Assembly: GCA_945787635.1 (NCBI GenBank)
Contig: CALZIK010000113.1
Coordinates: forward strand, 1-64,000
DNA length: 64,000 bases
From: Thermoanaerobaculia bacterium
GTDB lineage: Bacteria > Acidobacteriota > Thermoanaerobaculia > Multivoradales > JAHEKO01
Direction: 5' to 3'
Translations under genes and position numbers: made by a program
Notes under the pieces: generated by a model
Database searches by the model: none
The model's input: the letters and a program-made list of their open reading frames with translations, nothing else
What the model was told of the DNA's origin: nothing
Shown here: in pieces, positions 39,687 through 47,059 of the stretch
How positions within the stretch are numbered: the first letter of the stretch is position 1
Layout: each line of letters opens with the position of its first letter

Positions 39687-40778
39687 CTAGTCCGCCTCGT
39701 CGCCGCGGAGAACGAGCATCAGATCTCTCAACCGGTCGGCGATCTCTTTGTAGGCCGCCGCCAGCATGGCCTGCGAGCGCTCTTCGTCCAGGCCGGACGC
39801 GAACTGGCCCACGTCCCACTCCAGGACAACCGTGCGAAACGGGATGGCCGGCAGGCGTTCCCGGGCGCCCGGTTCGAGGCTGATGACCAGGTGAAAGGCG
39901 GCTAGCGCCTCGGGCAGCTCGGGCATCGGCCGAGGCTCGTGAATTTCCCCGTTGTAACCGTTGCGGTCGAGGAAGTGCCGGCACTGCGGATGGACCTTCT
40001 CGGCCGGTTCCCAGCCCGCGCTTTCATACTCTCCGCTGTTGGGGTACGCCTTGCGAGCGAAGGCTTCCGCGACCTGGCTCAGACTGTCGTTGGCAGAGTC
40101 GAGAAACAGGATCCGGTAGGTCCGTTCCTCCTTCACTTCACCGGTGATCGCGAAGATCACCTGTTCGCATATGTTCTTGGCCTGATCCGCGACCCGCCCG
40201 ATGCCGGAGAGGACGACCAGGAGCGCGAACAGGTCTTCCACCGGGCGTTTCTGCTTTTTCGCTGCGGTGAGAAGGTCGAGGTAGGCGCGCTGAAAGGTGG
40301 TTCGGACCTGGTCGGCCATGCTCGACGTCGCCTTGGCGAAGTCCGCGTTGCCGTCGCGGAAGGCCAGAAGCGCCTGATCGAGAAGCTCGCCGGCCTGGCC
40401 GGCCATCAACTCGATGTCTCGAACCACTTTGCCCGGCGGCTGCTCCGAAAGCTGCACCGCTTCGCGACAGATGGTCACCGCGTAGTCGCCGATTCGCTCG
40501 AGCTCGACATTGAGCCGCAGCACCGACGAGACGAACCGCAGGTGTCCGGCGCTCGGAAGGTGCCGAACGACGAAGGTATGACAGAGGTGATCGATCTCCC
40601 GCACCTCGCGATTGACCGGCCGGTCTCCCAGGATGACCTGGGCGGCAAGGTCCTTGTCTCCGACCAGAAACGCGTGGACCGCCTTCTCGGTGGCCTCCTT
40701 CACGGTCGAGCCGATGGCCTGGACGCGTTTGCGGATCTCGTCGAGATCCTGCTGCAGACTCTCCTCGTAATGACTCAT
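39687..40778 (-). CDS. phoU: PhoU fused to a catalytically dead LMW-phosphatase/ArsC-like domain
   Basis: 363 residues from ATG 40778 (GAGGGGCAACC upstream). Residues about 1-215 are a normal PhoU with two three-helix bundles: NREVREIDHLCHTFVVRH, VSSVLRLNVELERIGDYAVT, and the second repeat VVLSGIGRVADQAKNICEQV. Residues about 222-355 follow the low-molecular-weight phosphatase / arsenate reductase fold: YRILFLDSANDSLSQVAEAF aligns with ILFVCTGNSCRSQMAEAFA, and ESAGWEPAEKVHPQCRHFL and AFHLVISLEP continue it. In the P-loop C-x5-R the Cys is Asp227 and the Arg is Leu, so no phosphatase or reductase chemistry is expected. It may have become an oxyanion-sensing or protein-binding module. The gene lies between pstS and pstC, not at the operon end as usual. 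Confidence 0.85.
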   Translation of the reverse strand: MSHYEESLQQDLDEIRKRVQAIGSTVKEATEKAVHAFLVGDKDLAAQVILGDRPVNREVREIDHLCHTFVVRHLPSAGHLRFVSSVLRLNVELERIGDYAVTICREAVQLSEQPPGKVVRDIELMAGQAGELLDQALLAFRDGNADFAKATSSMADQVRTTFQRAYLDLLTAAKKQKRPVEDLFALLVVLSGIGRVADQAKNICEQVIFAITGEVKEERTYRILFLDSANDSLSQVAEAFARKAYPNSGEYESAGWEPAEKVHPQCRHFLDRNGYNGEIHEPRPMPELPEALAAFHLVISLEPGARERLPAIPFRTVVLEWDVGQFASGLDEERSQAMLAAAYKEIADRLRDLMLVLRGDEAD

Positions 40779-40906
40779 GGTTGCCCCTCGTTGAGGTTGC
40801 TGGAGATCGACCGAAACAGAGGACTCTTAGCGAAGCGGCGTCCGGCCGGGTGGTCGGCGGTCGCTTCTCTTCTCTTCCGAGAGCTAGCCCTCTTCAGGCG
40901 ATCGAA

Positions 40907-41794
40907 CTAGCCACAGCTTACCTCAGCGACCGGTGCGTAACCCTTACGGGCGATGATGCATTGGCCCTCATCGGAGAGGATCCAGTTCAGGTACTCCTTG
41001 ACCGCCCCCTCGGGCTCGCCGGAGGTGTACATGAAGAGCGGCCGGGCGATCGCGTAGCTGCGATCCAGTGCGGTTTCCACCGAAGGCGCAACGCAGGCGC
41101 CGTCCGCTTGCTTGGCGACGCAGGGCATCTTGACGTGCTCGTTGGCGTAGGCCAGGCCGCTGTACCCGATGGCGCAGGGCGTGTGCTCGACGAGATCGAC
41201 GACGTCCTTCGACCCGTGCATGTCACGCGATCCGAGTTCGTAGTCGCGTGTCTTGCCGAGCACGGCTTCTTTGAAGTAGACGTAGGTGCCGGAGTTGTTC
41301 TGGCGGCTCACGCGGATGATCTCGCCGCTCCGGCAGCCGGGCACCTCGACGCCGAGCTGGTCCCAGGTCTTGATCGTGGCGCCTTCGCCGTAGATCTCTG
41401 CAAGCTGGGCGAGGGTAATCTTCTCGATCGGGTTGTCCGGGTGGACGAAGATCGCCATGGCGTCGAATCCGACGGTGTGCTCGACCGGCTCGATGCCGTT
41501 CTTGCGGGCCATCTCCAGTTCCTTGTCCTTCATTTCGCGGCTGGAGTTGGCGATGTCGACGGTGCCGTTGATCATCGAAGAGATGCCGGTTCCCGAGCCG
41601 CCGCCGGAGACGGCGATGGCGAGGTTGGGATTGACTTCTTTGTAGGCCTCGGCCCACGCCTGGGCGACGTTGACCAGGGTGTCGGAGCCCTTGTTCTGAA
41701 GCACGACGCGAGACGAGCGCTCCGCGCCCCCGCCGCAGCCGACGAGAACAAGGGTGATGGCGAGCACGAAGCCGCCGAGTAGATGTTGTTTCAT
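40907..41794 (-). CDS. pstS: Phosphate-binding lipoprotein PstS
   Basis: 295 residues from ATG 41794 with AAGGAATCC upstream. Lipobox LVLVGC (Cys20), so membrane-anchored rather than soluble. Phosphate-binding loops: NKGSDTLVNVAQAW, VSGGGSGTGISSMI, IANSSREMKD and SRQNNSGTYVYF. The protein belongs to the PstS group with cysteines (VPGCRSGE, HTPCAIGY, MPCVAKQADGACV) that probably form disulfides in the periplasm. It leads the pst operon, under a Pho box at 41850-41889. A gap of 128 bases separates it from phoU; I see no clear terminator or second Pho box there. Confidence 0.93.
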   Translation of the reverse strand: MKQHLLGGFVLAITLVLVGCGGGAERSSRVVLQNKGSDTLVNVAQAWAEAYKEVNPNLAIAVSGGGSGTGISSMINGTVDIANSSREMKDKELEMARKNGIEPVEHTVGFDAMAIFVHPDNPIEKITLAQLAEIYGEGATIKTWDQLGVEVPGCRSGEIIRVSRQNNSGTYVYFKEAVLGKTRDYELGSRDMHGSKDVVDLVEHTPCAIGYSGLAYANEHVKMPCVAKQADGACVAPSVETALDRSYAIARPLFMYTSGEPEGAVKEYLNWILSDEGQCIIARKGYAPVAEVSCG

Positions 41795-41849
41795 GGATTC
41801 CTTTATGCGGGTGAGTTGTCCCGCTATCAACCAACACTACGACGCCGCT

Positions 41850-41889
41850 GTGACAATGGCGTGACAGCTTGCCGAGCTTGCTGTGACAA
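41850..41889 (-). promoter_or_regulatory. Pho box of the pst operon, with a third half-site
   Basis: Read on the minus strand: CTGTCAC GCCA TTGTCAC (plus-strand 41867-41850), two half-sites with four bases between. A further TTGTCAC lies 22 bases upstream (41889-41883), exactly two 11-base periods away, with the in-between position degenerate. The bases after the box (AGCGGCGTCG then TAGTGT) align with those after the porin Pho box and may mark the -10. Confidence 0.85.
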
Positions 41890-41900
41890 GCGGTCCACGG

Positions 41901-42488
41901 CTAGGGCGTGGATCGGTTCCGGAATCGTCCGACCTCGCGGCGCACGGCGCAGAGCATCCGGCGTCGGATCCAGCCGCTAAAGGGCCGCACCAAGAGCCAG
42001 TAGATGCGAAACTTGCGCCGGCTCGCGGGGTCGCCGCACAGGATGCGGGTTTCGGTGCGCAGGATCGTCGCTCCGGCGCCTGCGGCCTCGACACGGAAGT
42101 TCCACGCCGCCACCGCGAATCCGGCGGGCGGTGCCCCGTCGAAGATCTTGCGGCGAAACGGCGCGAGATTGCCGGTCGGTCGCCAGAATCGGCCTACGAC
42201 GCCGAGAACGATCTCTCGGCTGGGTTCCTCGGCGAGCTTGCCGAAGCCCGCGGCGATGATGGCGTCGAGGTCGAGCCGTGCCCGGGCTCTCTCGGCGGGG
42301 CGTTCCAAACGGCGCCTGCCGCTGATGGCTCCCGGCAGAGCCCGCAGGCCCAGAAGGCCCTTGACGATCCAGGAGGCTCCGAAGTCGGTTCGCAGAAGCG
42401 CCCCGTAGACCTCGGCCGGAGTCGCCGCGATCCGGATGCGATGGGTTTCGCTGGCGTCTGGGGCGGGGACAAAACGGTCGATCAGCAT
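41901..42488 (-). CDS. SRPBCC-family protein
   Basis: 195 residues from ATG 42488. The N-terminal strand-helix unit THRIRIAATPAEVYGALLRT, then EIVLGVVGRFWRPTGNLAPF and FAVAAWNFRVEAAGAGATIL with the strand RTETRILCGD, follow the SRPBCC/polyketide-cyclase-like fold. The C-terminus is a long basic helix (RREVGRFRNR). A hydrophobic ligand is expected but unknown. It is unrelated to the pst operon by sequence, but its 3' end lies only 11 bases from the upstream edge of the pst Pho box. Divergent from the DUF1801 gene with 23 bases between starts, which is very short for two promoters. Confidence 0.78.
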   Translation of the reverse strand: MLIDRFVPAPDASETHRIRIAATPAEVYGALLRTDFGASWIVKGLLGLRALPGAISGRRRLERPAERARARLDLDAIIAAGFGKLAEEPSREIVLGVVGRFWRPTGNLAPFRRKIFDGAPPAGFAVAAWNFRVEAAGAGATILRTETRILCGDPASRRKFRIYWLLVRPFSGWIRRRMLCAVRREVGRFRNRSTP

Positions 42489-42511
42489 GGGCGCTTCGCT
42501 ACACTATCCTC

Positions 42512-42922
42512 ATGAAAGGGAACTCCAAGGCCAAGACCCACGCCGCCTACATCGCCGAGATCGACGACGACGCCCGGCGAGAGGATATTCGACAGCTTCA
42601 CGATCTGGTGCGCAAGACCGCGCCCGAGCTCGCGCCGACGATGGAGTTCGGCATGCTCGGCTACGGCAAGTATCACTACAAGTACAAGAGTGGGCGGGAG
42701 GGCGACTGGATGAAGGTTGGCATCGCCAACAACAAGAGCTACATCTCGCTCTACTGCTGTGCTTCACTCGACGGCGGCTACGTCGCCGAGGCCTTCAAGG
42801 AACGTCTGCCCAAGGCCGACATCGGCAAGAGCTGCGTGCGCTTCAAGAGACTGTCGGATCTCGATCCCGGGGTGCTCGAGGAGCTGATCCGAACGACAGC
42901 CGCCGCCAACTTGATGACCTAG
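42512..42922 (+). CDS. DUF1801 (YdhG-like) domain protein
   Basis: 136 residues from ATG 42512. Matches the DUF1801 family (PF08818): TMEFGMLGYGKYHYKYKSGR, WMKVGIANNKSYISLYCCAS, YVAEAFKERLPKADIGKSCV and RFKRLSDLDPGVLEELIRTT. The family is a small alpha/beta fold found in many bacteria with no agreed function; iron-chaperone-like proposals exist for some members. Cytoplasmic, no signal peptide. Its stop overlaps the stop of the convergent 3-hydroxyacyl-CoA dehydrogenase gene by 4 bases. Confidence 0.85.
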   Translation: MKGNSKAKTHAAYIAEIDDDARREDIRQLHDLVRKTAPELAPTMEFGMLGYGKYHYKYKSGREGDWMKVGIANNKSYISLYCCASLDGGYVAEAFKERLPKADIGKSCVRFKRLSDLDPGVLEELIRTTAAANLMT

Positions 42923-43803
42923 GTCTCGGTCGGCGTCGGCGGGTCGGTCGAGTAGTCGTAGAAGCCGCGGCCGGTCTTTCTGCCCAGGTCACCTCGCTCG
43001 ACCCTGCTCTTGAGCGACGGCGCCGGGGCGTCTTCCTCATGCCCCGTGCGGGTGAAGATCTCCATCCGCGCGTTGTAGCCGATGTCGAGACCCGAGAAAT
43101 CAGCGAGCTCGAACGGTCCGAGTGGATGATTCAAGCCCAGTCGGCATGCCCTGTCGATGTCCTCGAAGGAGGCGACGCCATTCTCGAGCAGGAAATAAGC
43201 TTCGTTCGAGATCGCCCGCAGGACCCGGTTGACGAGAAACCCGGGCATCTCCTTGTGCAGCAAAACCGCCTGCTTGCCCATGCGCCGGGCGAGCTCGACG
43301 GTAGCGGCGAGGGTGTAATCCGACGTCGCTTCACCGCGCACGACCTCGACAAGGCGCATCACCAGCGGCGGAAAGAAAAAGTGCATGTTGCAGACTTTCT
43401 CGGGCCGCGATGTCGCGCCGGCGATCTCCGAGCTCATGAGATACGAGCTGTTGGTCGCGAGAATCGCGTGCTCGGGGCAGGCGCGGTCAAGCTCGGCGAA
43501 GACCTCCCGCTTGACGTCGAGGCGCTCGACCACGGCCTCGATGACGAAGTCGGCGCCACGGCCCGCGGCCGCGAGATCGGTCGTCGAGGTCAACCGACCG
43601 AACGCAGCCTCGAGCTCGTCGGCGGTCATCTTGGCTTTGTCCACTCGCCGCTGGATGTGCTTGCGGTTGGTCGCGACCGCGGTGTCGAGCTGTTCTCTGG
43701 AGATGTCGTGGAGACGGGTCTCGATCCCGGCCAGCGCTCCCAGCATCGCGATCTGGGAACCCATCTGGCCGGCGCCGGTGACGCATAGAGTGCTGATGTC
43801 CAT
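42919..43803 (-). CDS. 3-hydroxyacyl-CoA dehydrogenase family protein
   Basis: 294 residues. N-terminal NAD domain: TLCVTGAGQMGSQIAMLGAL (GxGxMG), GADFVIEAVVERLDVKREVF, catalytic region ILATNSSYLMSSEIAGAT and the catalytic His in VCNMHFFFPPLVMRLVEVV. C-terminal helical domain: EMPGFLVNRVLRAISNEAYF, LGLNHPLGPFELADFSGLDI, GRKTGRGFYDY. It is the single-function, Hbd/PaaH-type enzyme oxidising (S)-3-hydroxyacyl-CoA to 3-ketoacyl-CoA in the cytoplasm. HFFFPP replaces the usual HFFNPxP-type pattern in part, so chain-length preference is open. It stands alone, not in a beta-oxidation operon. Confidence 0.9.
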   Translation of the reverse strand: MDISTLCVTGAGQMGSQIAMLGALAGIETRLHDISREQLDTAVATNRKHIQRRVDKAKMTADELEAAFGRLTSTTDLAAAGRGADFVIEAVVERLDVKREVFAELDRACPEHAILATNSSYLMSSEIAGATSRPEKVCNMHFFFPPLVMRLVEVVRGEATSDYTLAATVELARRMGKQAVLLHKEMPGFLVNRVLRAISNEAYFLLENGVASFEDIDRACRLGLNHPLGPFELADFSGLDIGYNARMEIFTRTGHEEDAPAPSLKSRVERGDLGRKTGRGFYDYSTDPPTPTET

Positions 43804-43832
43804 AGCGAAAGACTATCGCGGCTCGGACCGAT

Positions 43833-43897
43833 GGCCGGCCGTGTGCCTCCCTTCGCTCGCGCGGAGAGGCTTCGCTCCAGGAGGCACCCGGCCGGCC
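43833..43897. repeat. Large intergenic inverted repeat
   Basis: Left arm 43833-43850 and right arm 43880-43897 are 18-base inverted repeats with one mismatch (GGCCGGCC core plus GTGCCTCC). The 29-base loop contains the direct repeat CTTCGCTC / CTTCGCTCC. Located between the oxidoreductase stop (43914) and the dehydrogenase start (43803). Probably a terminator for the oxidoreductase operon; no T-run is seen. Confidence 0.75.
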
Positions 43898-43913
43898 TCT
43901 CCATTACGGACCG

Positions 43914-45449
43914 CTACATGTCGTTGGAACGAATCGCCTGCGCCGCCAACGCGCCAGGCGCGCACGTGAGACCGCCGCCAGGATGGCTACCGGAACCGCA
44001 CAAATAGAGCCCGGCCAGTGGTGTCGCGTACTTGGAGCACTGTGGCGTCGGGCGGATGAGGAGCTGGTCGAGGGCGTGCTCGCCGTGGAAGAGGTGTCCT
44101 TGGGAAAGCCGATAGCGCTCGGCCAGATCCGCCGGCGTCAGTACCTCGCGGCCGACGATGAGCCTTTCGATGCCCGGAGCATATTCGTCGAGTACCGCAA
44201 GCACGGCGCGGTAGAGGCCTTCCCGGGCCGATTCGGTCCATCCTCCGGCGAGCTCGTACGGCGCGAAGCTGACCAGAATCGAGGCGACGTGGTGCCCGTC
44301 GGGGGCGAGCTCGGGCGTTTCGATGCTCGGGAAGCGGATGTCGAGGACCGGGCGCTCCGAGAACCGGCGGTATTTGGCCGCGTCGAAAGCACGCTCGAGT
44401 TCGTCGAGAGCCTCGCCGGTTCTGACCTGCTCGAAGAGGCGCCCGGGGCGGGACGAGAACTGGGGATATCCCGAGAGTGCAAGATGCACCTTGGCGGCGG
44501 TTCCCCGCGTGCGGAACGAGAGCAGTTCGGCCTCGAGGCTCAATGCGAGAGCCGCGGGAGGCAGGAGGTCGAGAAAGAGCTGCCGGGGATCACACGAGGC
44601 CGCCACCGAGCCGGTCGCGACGCACTCGCCACCGGCGAGCTCGATGCCACGGACGCGGCCGGCTTCGATCACGAGCCGGGTTACCGCGACTCCCGTGCGG
44701 ATCTCGACCCCCCGCGCTCGGGCGGCGCGCTCGATGGCACCGATCAGCGCCGGCGCGCCGCCGGCGACCGGGTCTTCCGAGCGCGCGGCTGAGAAAAGCA
44801 GGTTGGCGTTCGTGCCCGGAGAACGTGGGCCGCTGTAGGTCGAGTAGATCGCCGGGCCGGCGAGGGCCGCTTTGAGAAGGTCGGAGGCGAACCACTCGCC
44901 CAGCCAATCGGCGACCGGCATCGGGACGACTCGAAGAAATTCCATCAGGTCGTGCCTGCCGAGACGTCGTAGCCTCAGGCCGGCGAGCCCAAGCCTCAAG
45001 AGGTCGCCTGCGCCGGTATCGACGAGGTCGATCGGTGGTCGATCGAGCAGTCCGGCGAATCCCGGTGCGATTCGATCCAGAAACGCCTGATACCCGGCGA
45101 GACTCTCGGCGTCGTTCGCCGACAGCCCTTCCGAACCTTTCACGGTGGTTGCCAGAACGAGCCCCTGGCCGCCGGTTTCGGGAACCAGGAGATCCGTCGG
45201 CTCGCGCCGCCTGAGGCCGAAGCGGTCGAGCCCGAGCTCGTCGACAACCCACGGCCGGACCAGGCGGGTGTCGTCGAGGATTCCGGCGTGCCGGTAGCCG
45301 GGGTGAAACTCGGCGCCGGCGGCGAGGCCGCCGACCGTGTCGCGCGCCTCCACGACCAGCACCCGGCGACCCTTCTCGGCGAGCAGAGTCGCTGCGGTGA
45401 GGCCGTTGTGACCGGCTCCGATGACGACGATGTCGTAGCGTTCCGTCAT
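43914..45449 (-). CDS. PYROXD2/phytoene-desaturase-like FAD oxidoreductase
   Basis: 511 residues from ATG 45449, which overlaps the upstream paralogue's stop by 4 bases. N-terminal FAD fold: DIVVIGAGHNGLTAATLLAE (GxGxxG with the HNGL variant of the COG1233/PYROXD2 group), RRVLVVEARDTVGGLAAGAE. A substrate domain follows, then the second FAD region SGSHPGGGLTCAPGALAAQA near the C-terminus. No signal peptide; cytoplasmic or peripheral membrane. The family includes carotenoid desaturases and uncharacterised oxidases. Last gene of an operon with a paralogue, a GcvT-like protein and an acyltransferase. No phytoene synthase is present, so carotenoid work is not indicated. Substrate unknown. Confidence 0.87.
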   Translation of the reverse strand: MTERYDIVVIGAGHNGLTAATLLAEKGRRVLVVEARDTVGGLAAGAEFHPGYRHAGILDDTRLVRPWVVDELGLDRFGLRRREPTDLLVPETGGQGLVLATTVKGSEGLSANDAESLAGYQAFLDRIAPGFAGLLDRPPIDLVDTGAGDLLRLGLAGLRLRRLGRHDLMEFLRVVPMPVADWLGEWFASDLLKAALAGPAIYSTYSGPRSPGTNANLLFSAARSEDPVAGGAPALIGAIERAARARGVEIRTGVAVTRLVIEAGRVRGIELAGGECVATGSVAASCDPRQLFLDLLPPAALALSLEAELLSFRTRGTAAKVHLALSGYPQFSSRPGRLFEQVRTGEALDELERAFDAAKYRRFSERPVLDIRFPSIETPELAPDGHHVASILVSFAPYELAGGWTESAREGLYRAVLAVLDEYAPGIERLIVGREVLTPADLAERYRLSQGHLFHGEHALDQLLIRPTPQCSKYATPLAGLYLCGSGSHPGGGLTCAPGALAAQAIRSNDM

Positions 45450-47059
45450 CCTGAGGACGGCTTTCCGTTCGAGTTCAGCATCGCCTGCGCCGCCAGTTGT
45501 CCGGGAGCTCCCATCAGCCCGCCGCCCGGGTGGGTTCCCGAGCCGCACATCCAGAGGTTTCTGATCGGGGTCCGGTAACGCGCCCAGCCCGCCGCCGGGC
45601 GTTGAAACAGGAGCTGCTCGAGACTGAGCTCGCCGTGGAAGATGTTGCCTTCGCTCAGCCCGAACTCCTGCTCCATGTCCCACGGCGTCAGTACCTGCCG
45701 GTAGAGAATCGACTCCTTGAGTCCCGGGCAGTATTCGGCGAGGGTGTCGACCACCGCGTCGCCGAAGGCTTCGCGCTTGGCCGGCCAATTGTCGGCGCCC
45801 TCTTTGATGTCATAGGGCGCGTACTGCACGAACATCGAGATCACGTGCTGGCCCGGAGGCGCGACGCTCGGATCCATGATCGACGGAATCACCGCGTTGA
45901 TGTAGGGGCGCTCCGAGAACTCCCCGTACTTCGCCTGGTCGTACGCGCGCTCGAGATAGTCGATACCTGGAGCAATCGCGATATCGCCGCGCAAGAAGTC
46001 CGAGCCCTCGCGGCCGGGAAACCTCGGCAGCCGATCCACGGCGAGATTGACCTTGCCGGAAGAGCCGCGGAGCTTGTAGCGTTCGATCTGCCGCACGAAG
46101 TCGCCGTCGAGGTGCTTGCTGCCGACCAACCCCAGAAAGGTCAGGCGTGGGTCGCAGCTCGAGACGATCGTCCCGGCCTCGATCTCGTCGCCGTTGGCGA
46201 GCACCACGCCGGTAGCGCGGCCGGCCGCAACGCGAATTCGCTCGACCGCGCTTTCGGTGCGGATCTCGGCGCCGAAACTCTCGGCGGCCCGCGCGCAGGC
46301 CAGGGAAACCCCGCCGGTGCCGCCCTTCGAATAGCCCCACGATCGGAACGCCCCGTCGATCTCCCCCATGTAGTGGTGAAGCAGCACATAGGCGGTTCCC
46401 GGCGACCGCACCCCCAAGAAGGTGCCGATGATGCCGCTCACCGACATCGGCGCTTTCAACACCTCGGACTCGAACCAGCGGTCGAGAAAATCGACTGCGC
46501 TCATGGTCAGGAGCCGTAGATGCATTGCGACGCCGTCGCTGCCTTGGCGCTGGAGCTCGCGCCCGAGACGAAGCAGCCTCCAGAGCTCGACGGGGTTCCA
46601 GGACGTCGGGTCGGGCGCGGGGGAATCGATCAGATTCCTGACGTACCGAGCCATCTTGGTCATGGCCAGACTGAACTCGGGATGGATCTCGGCATCGCGC
46701 GGGCTGAAGCGCGAGATCTCGCGGCGGGTGCGCGCGGGGTCGGACCAGCGGCACAGGCCTCGATCGCCGAGGCGCGGTGTGAAGGCGGTCTCGAGGGGAA
46801 TGATCTCGAGGCCGTGGCGCGCAAGCTCGAGTTCGCGAATGATCGACGGTCGGAAGAGACTCACCACATAGGAGCAGACGGAAAACTGAAAGCCCGGGTA
46901 GAGCTCCTCGGTGACCGCAGCGCCGCCCAGGACGTGGCGGCGCTCGAGCACCAGGACCTTGCGCCCTGCGCGGGCCAGATAGGCGGCGCAGACCAAGCCG
47001 TTGTGCCCGCCGCCGACGATGACCGCGTCGTAACGGCCGGACTTTCGGATTGCGGTCAC
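45446..47059 (-). CDS. PYROXD2/phytoene-desaturase-like FAD oxidoreductase, paralogue
   Basis: 537 residues from GTG 47059, preceded by GAGGAAGCGAGC and overlapping the GcvT-like stop by 4 bases; the long frame upstream of it is antisense noise inside the next gene. FAD motifs: AVIVGGGHNGLVCAAYLARA, RKVLVLERRHVLGGAAVTEE, and CGSGTHPGGGLMGAPGQLAA at the C-terminus. The middle region (VRSPGTAYVLLHHYMGEIDG, GYSKGGTGGVSLACARAAE) is close to human PYROXD2-like proteins. Clearly homologous to the downstream paralogue: the two probably work together, perhaps as a heterodimer, or on related substrates. Substrate unknown. Confidence 0.87.
   Translation of the reverse strand: MTAIRKSGRYDAVIVGGGHNGLVCAAYLARAGRKVLVLERRHVLGGAAVTEELYPGFQFSVCSYVVSLFRPSIIRELELARHGLEIIPLETAFTPRLGDRGLCRWSDPARTRREISRFSPRDAEIHPEFSLAMTKMARYVRNLIDSPAPDPTSWNPVELWRLLRLGRELQRQGSDGVAMHLRLLTMSAVDFLDRWFESEVLKAPMSVSGIIGTFLGVRSPGTAYVLLHHYMGEIDGAFRSWGYSKGGTGGVSLACARAAESFGAEIRTESAVERIRVAAGRATGVVLANGDEIEAGTIVSSCDPRLTFLGLVGSKHLDGDFVRQIERYKLRGSSGKVNLAVDRLPRFPGREGSDFLRGDIAIAPGIDYLERAYDQAKYGEFSERPYINAVIPSIMDPSVAPPGQHVISMFVQYAPYDIKEGADNWPAKREAFGDAVVDTLAEYCPGLKESILYRQVLTPWDMEQEFGLSEGNIFHGELSLEQLLFQRPAAGWARYRTPIRNLWMCGSGTHPGGGLMGAPGQLAAQAMLNSNGKPSSG

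Noticed and set aside
43914-47059. Carotenoid biosynthesis operon
   Set aside because: Two phytoene-desaturase-like proteins are present but no phytoene synthase or cyclase, and the HNGL motif fits the PYROXD2 group better.
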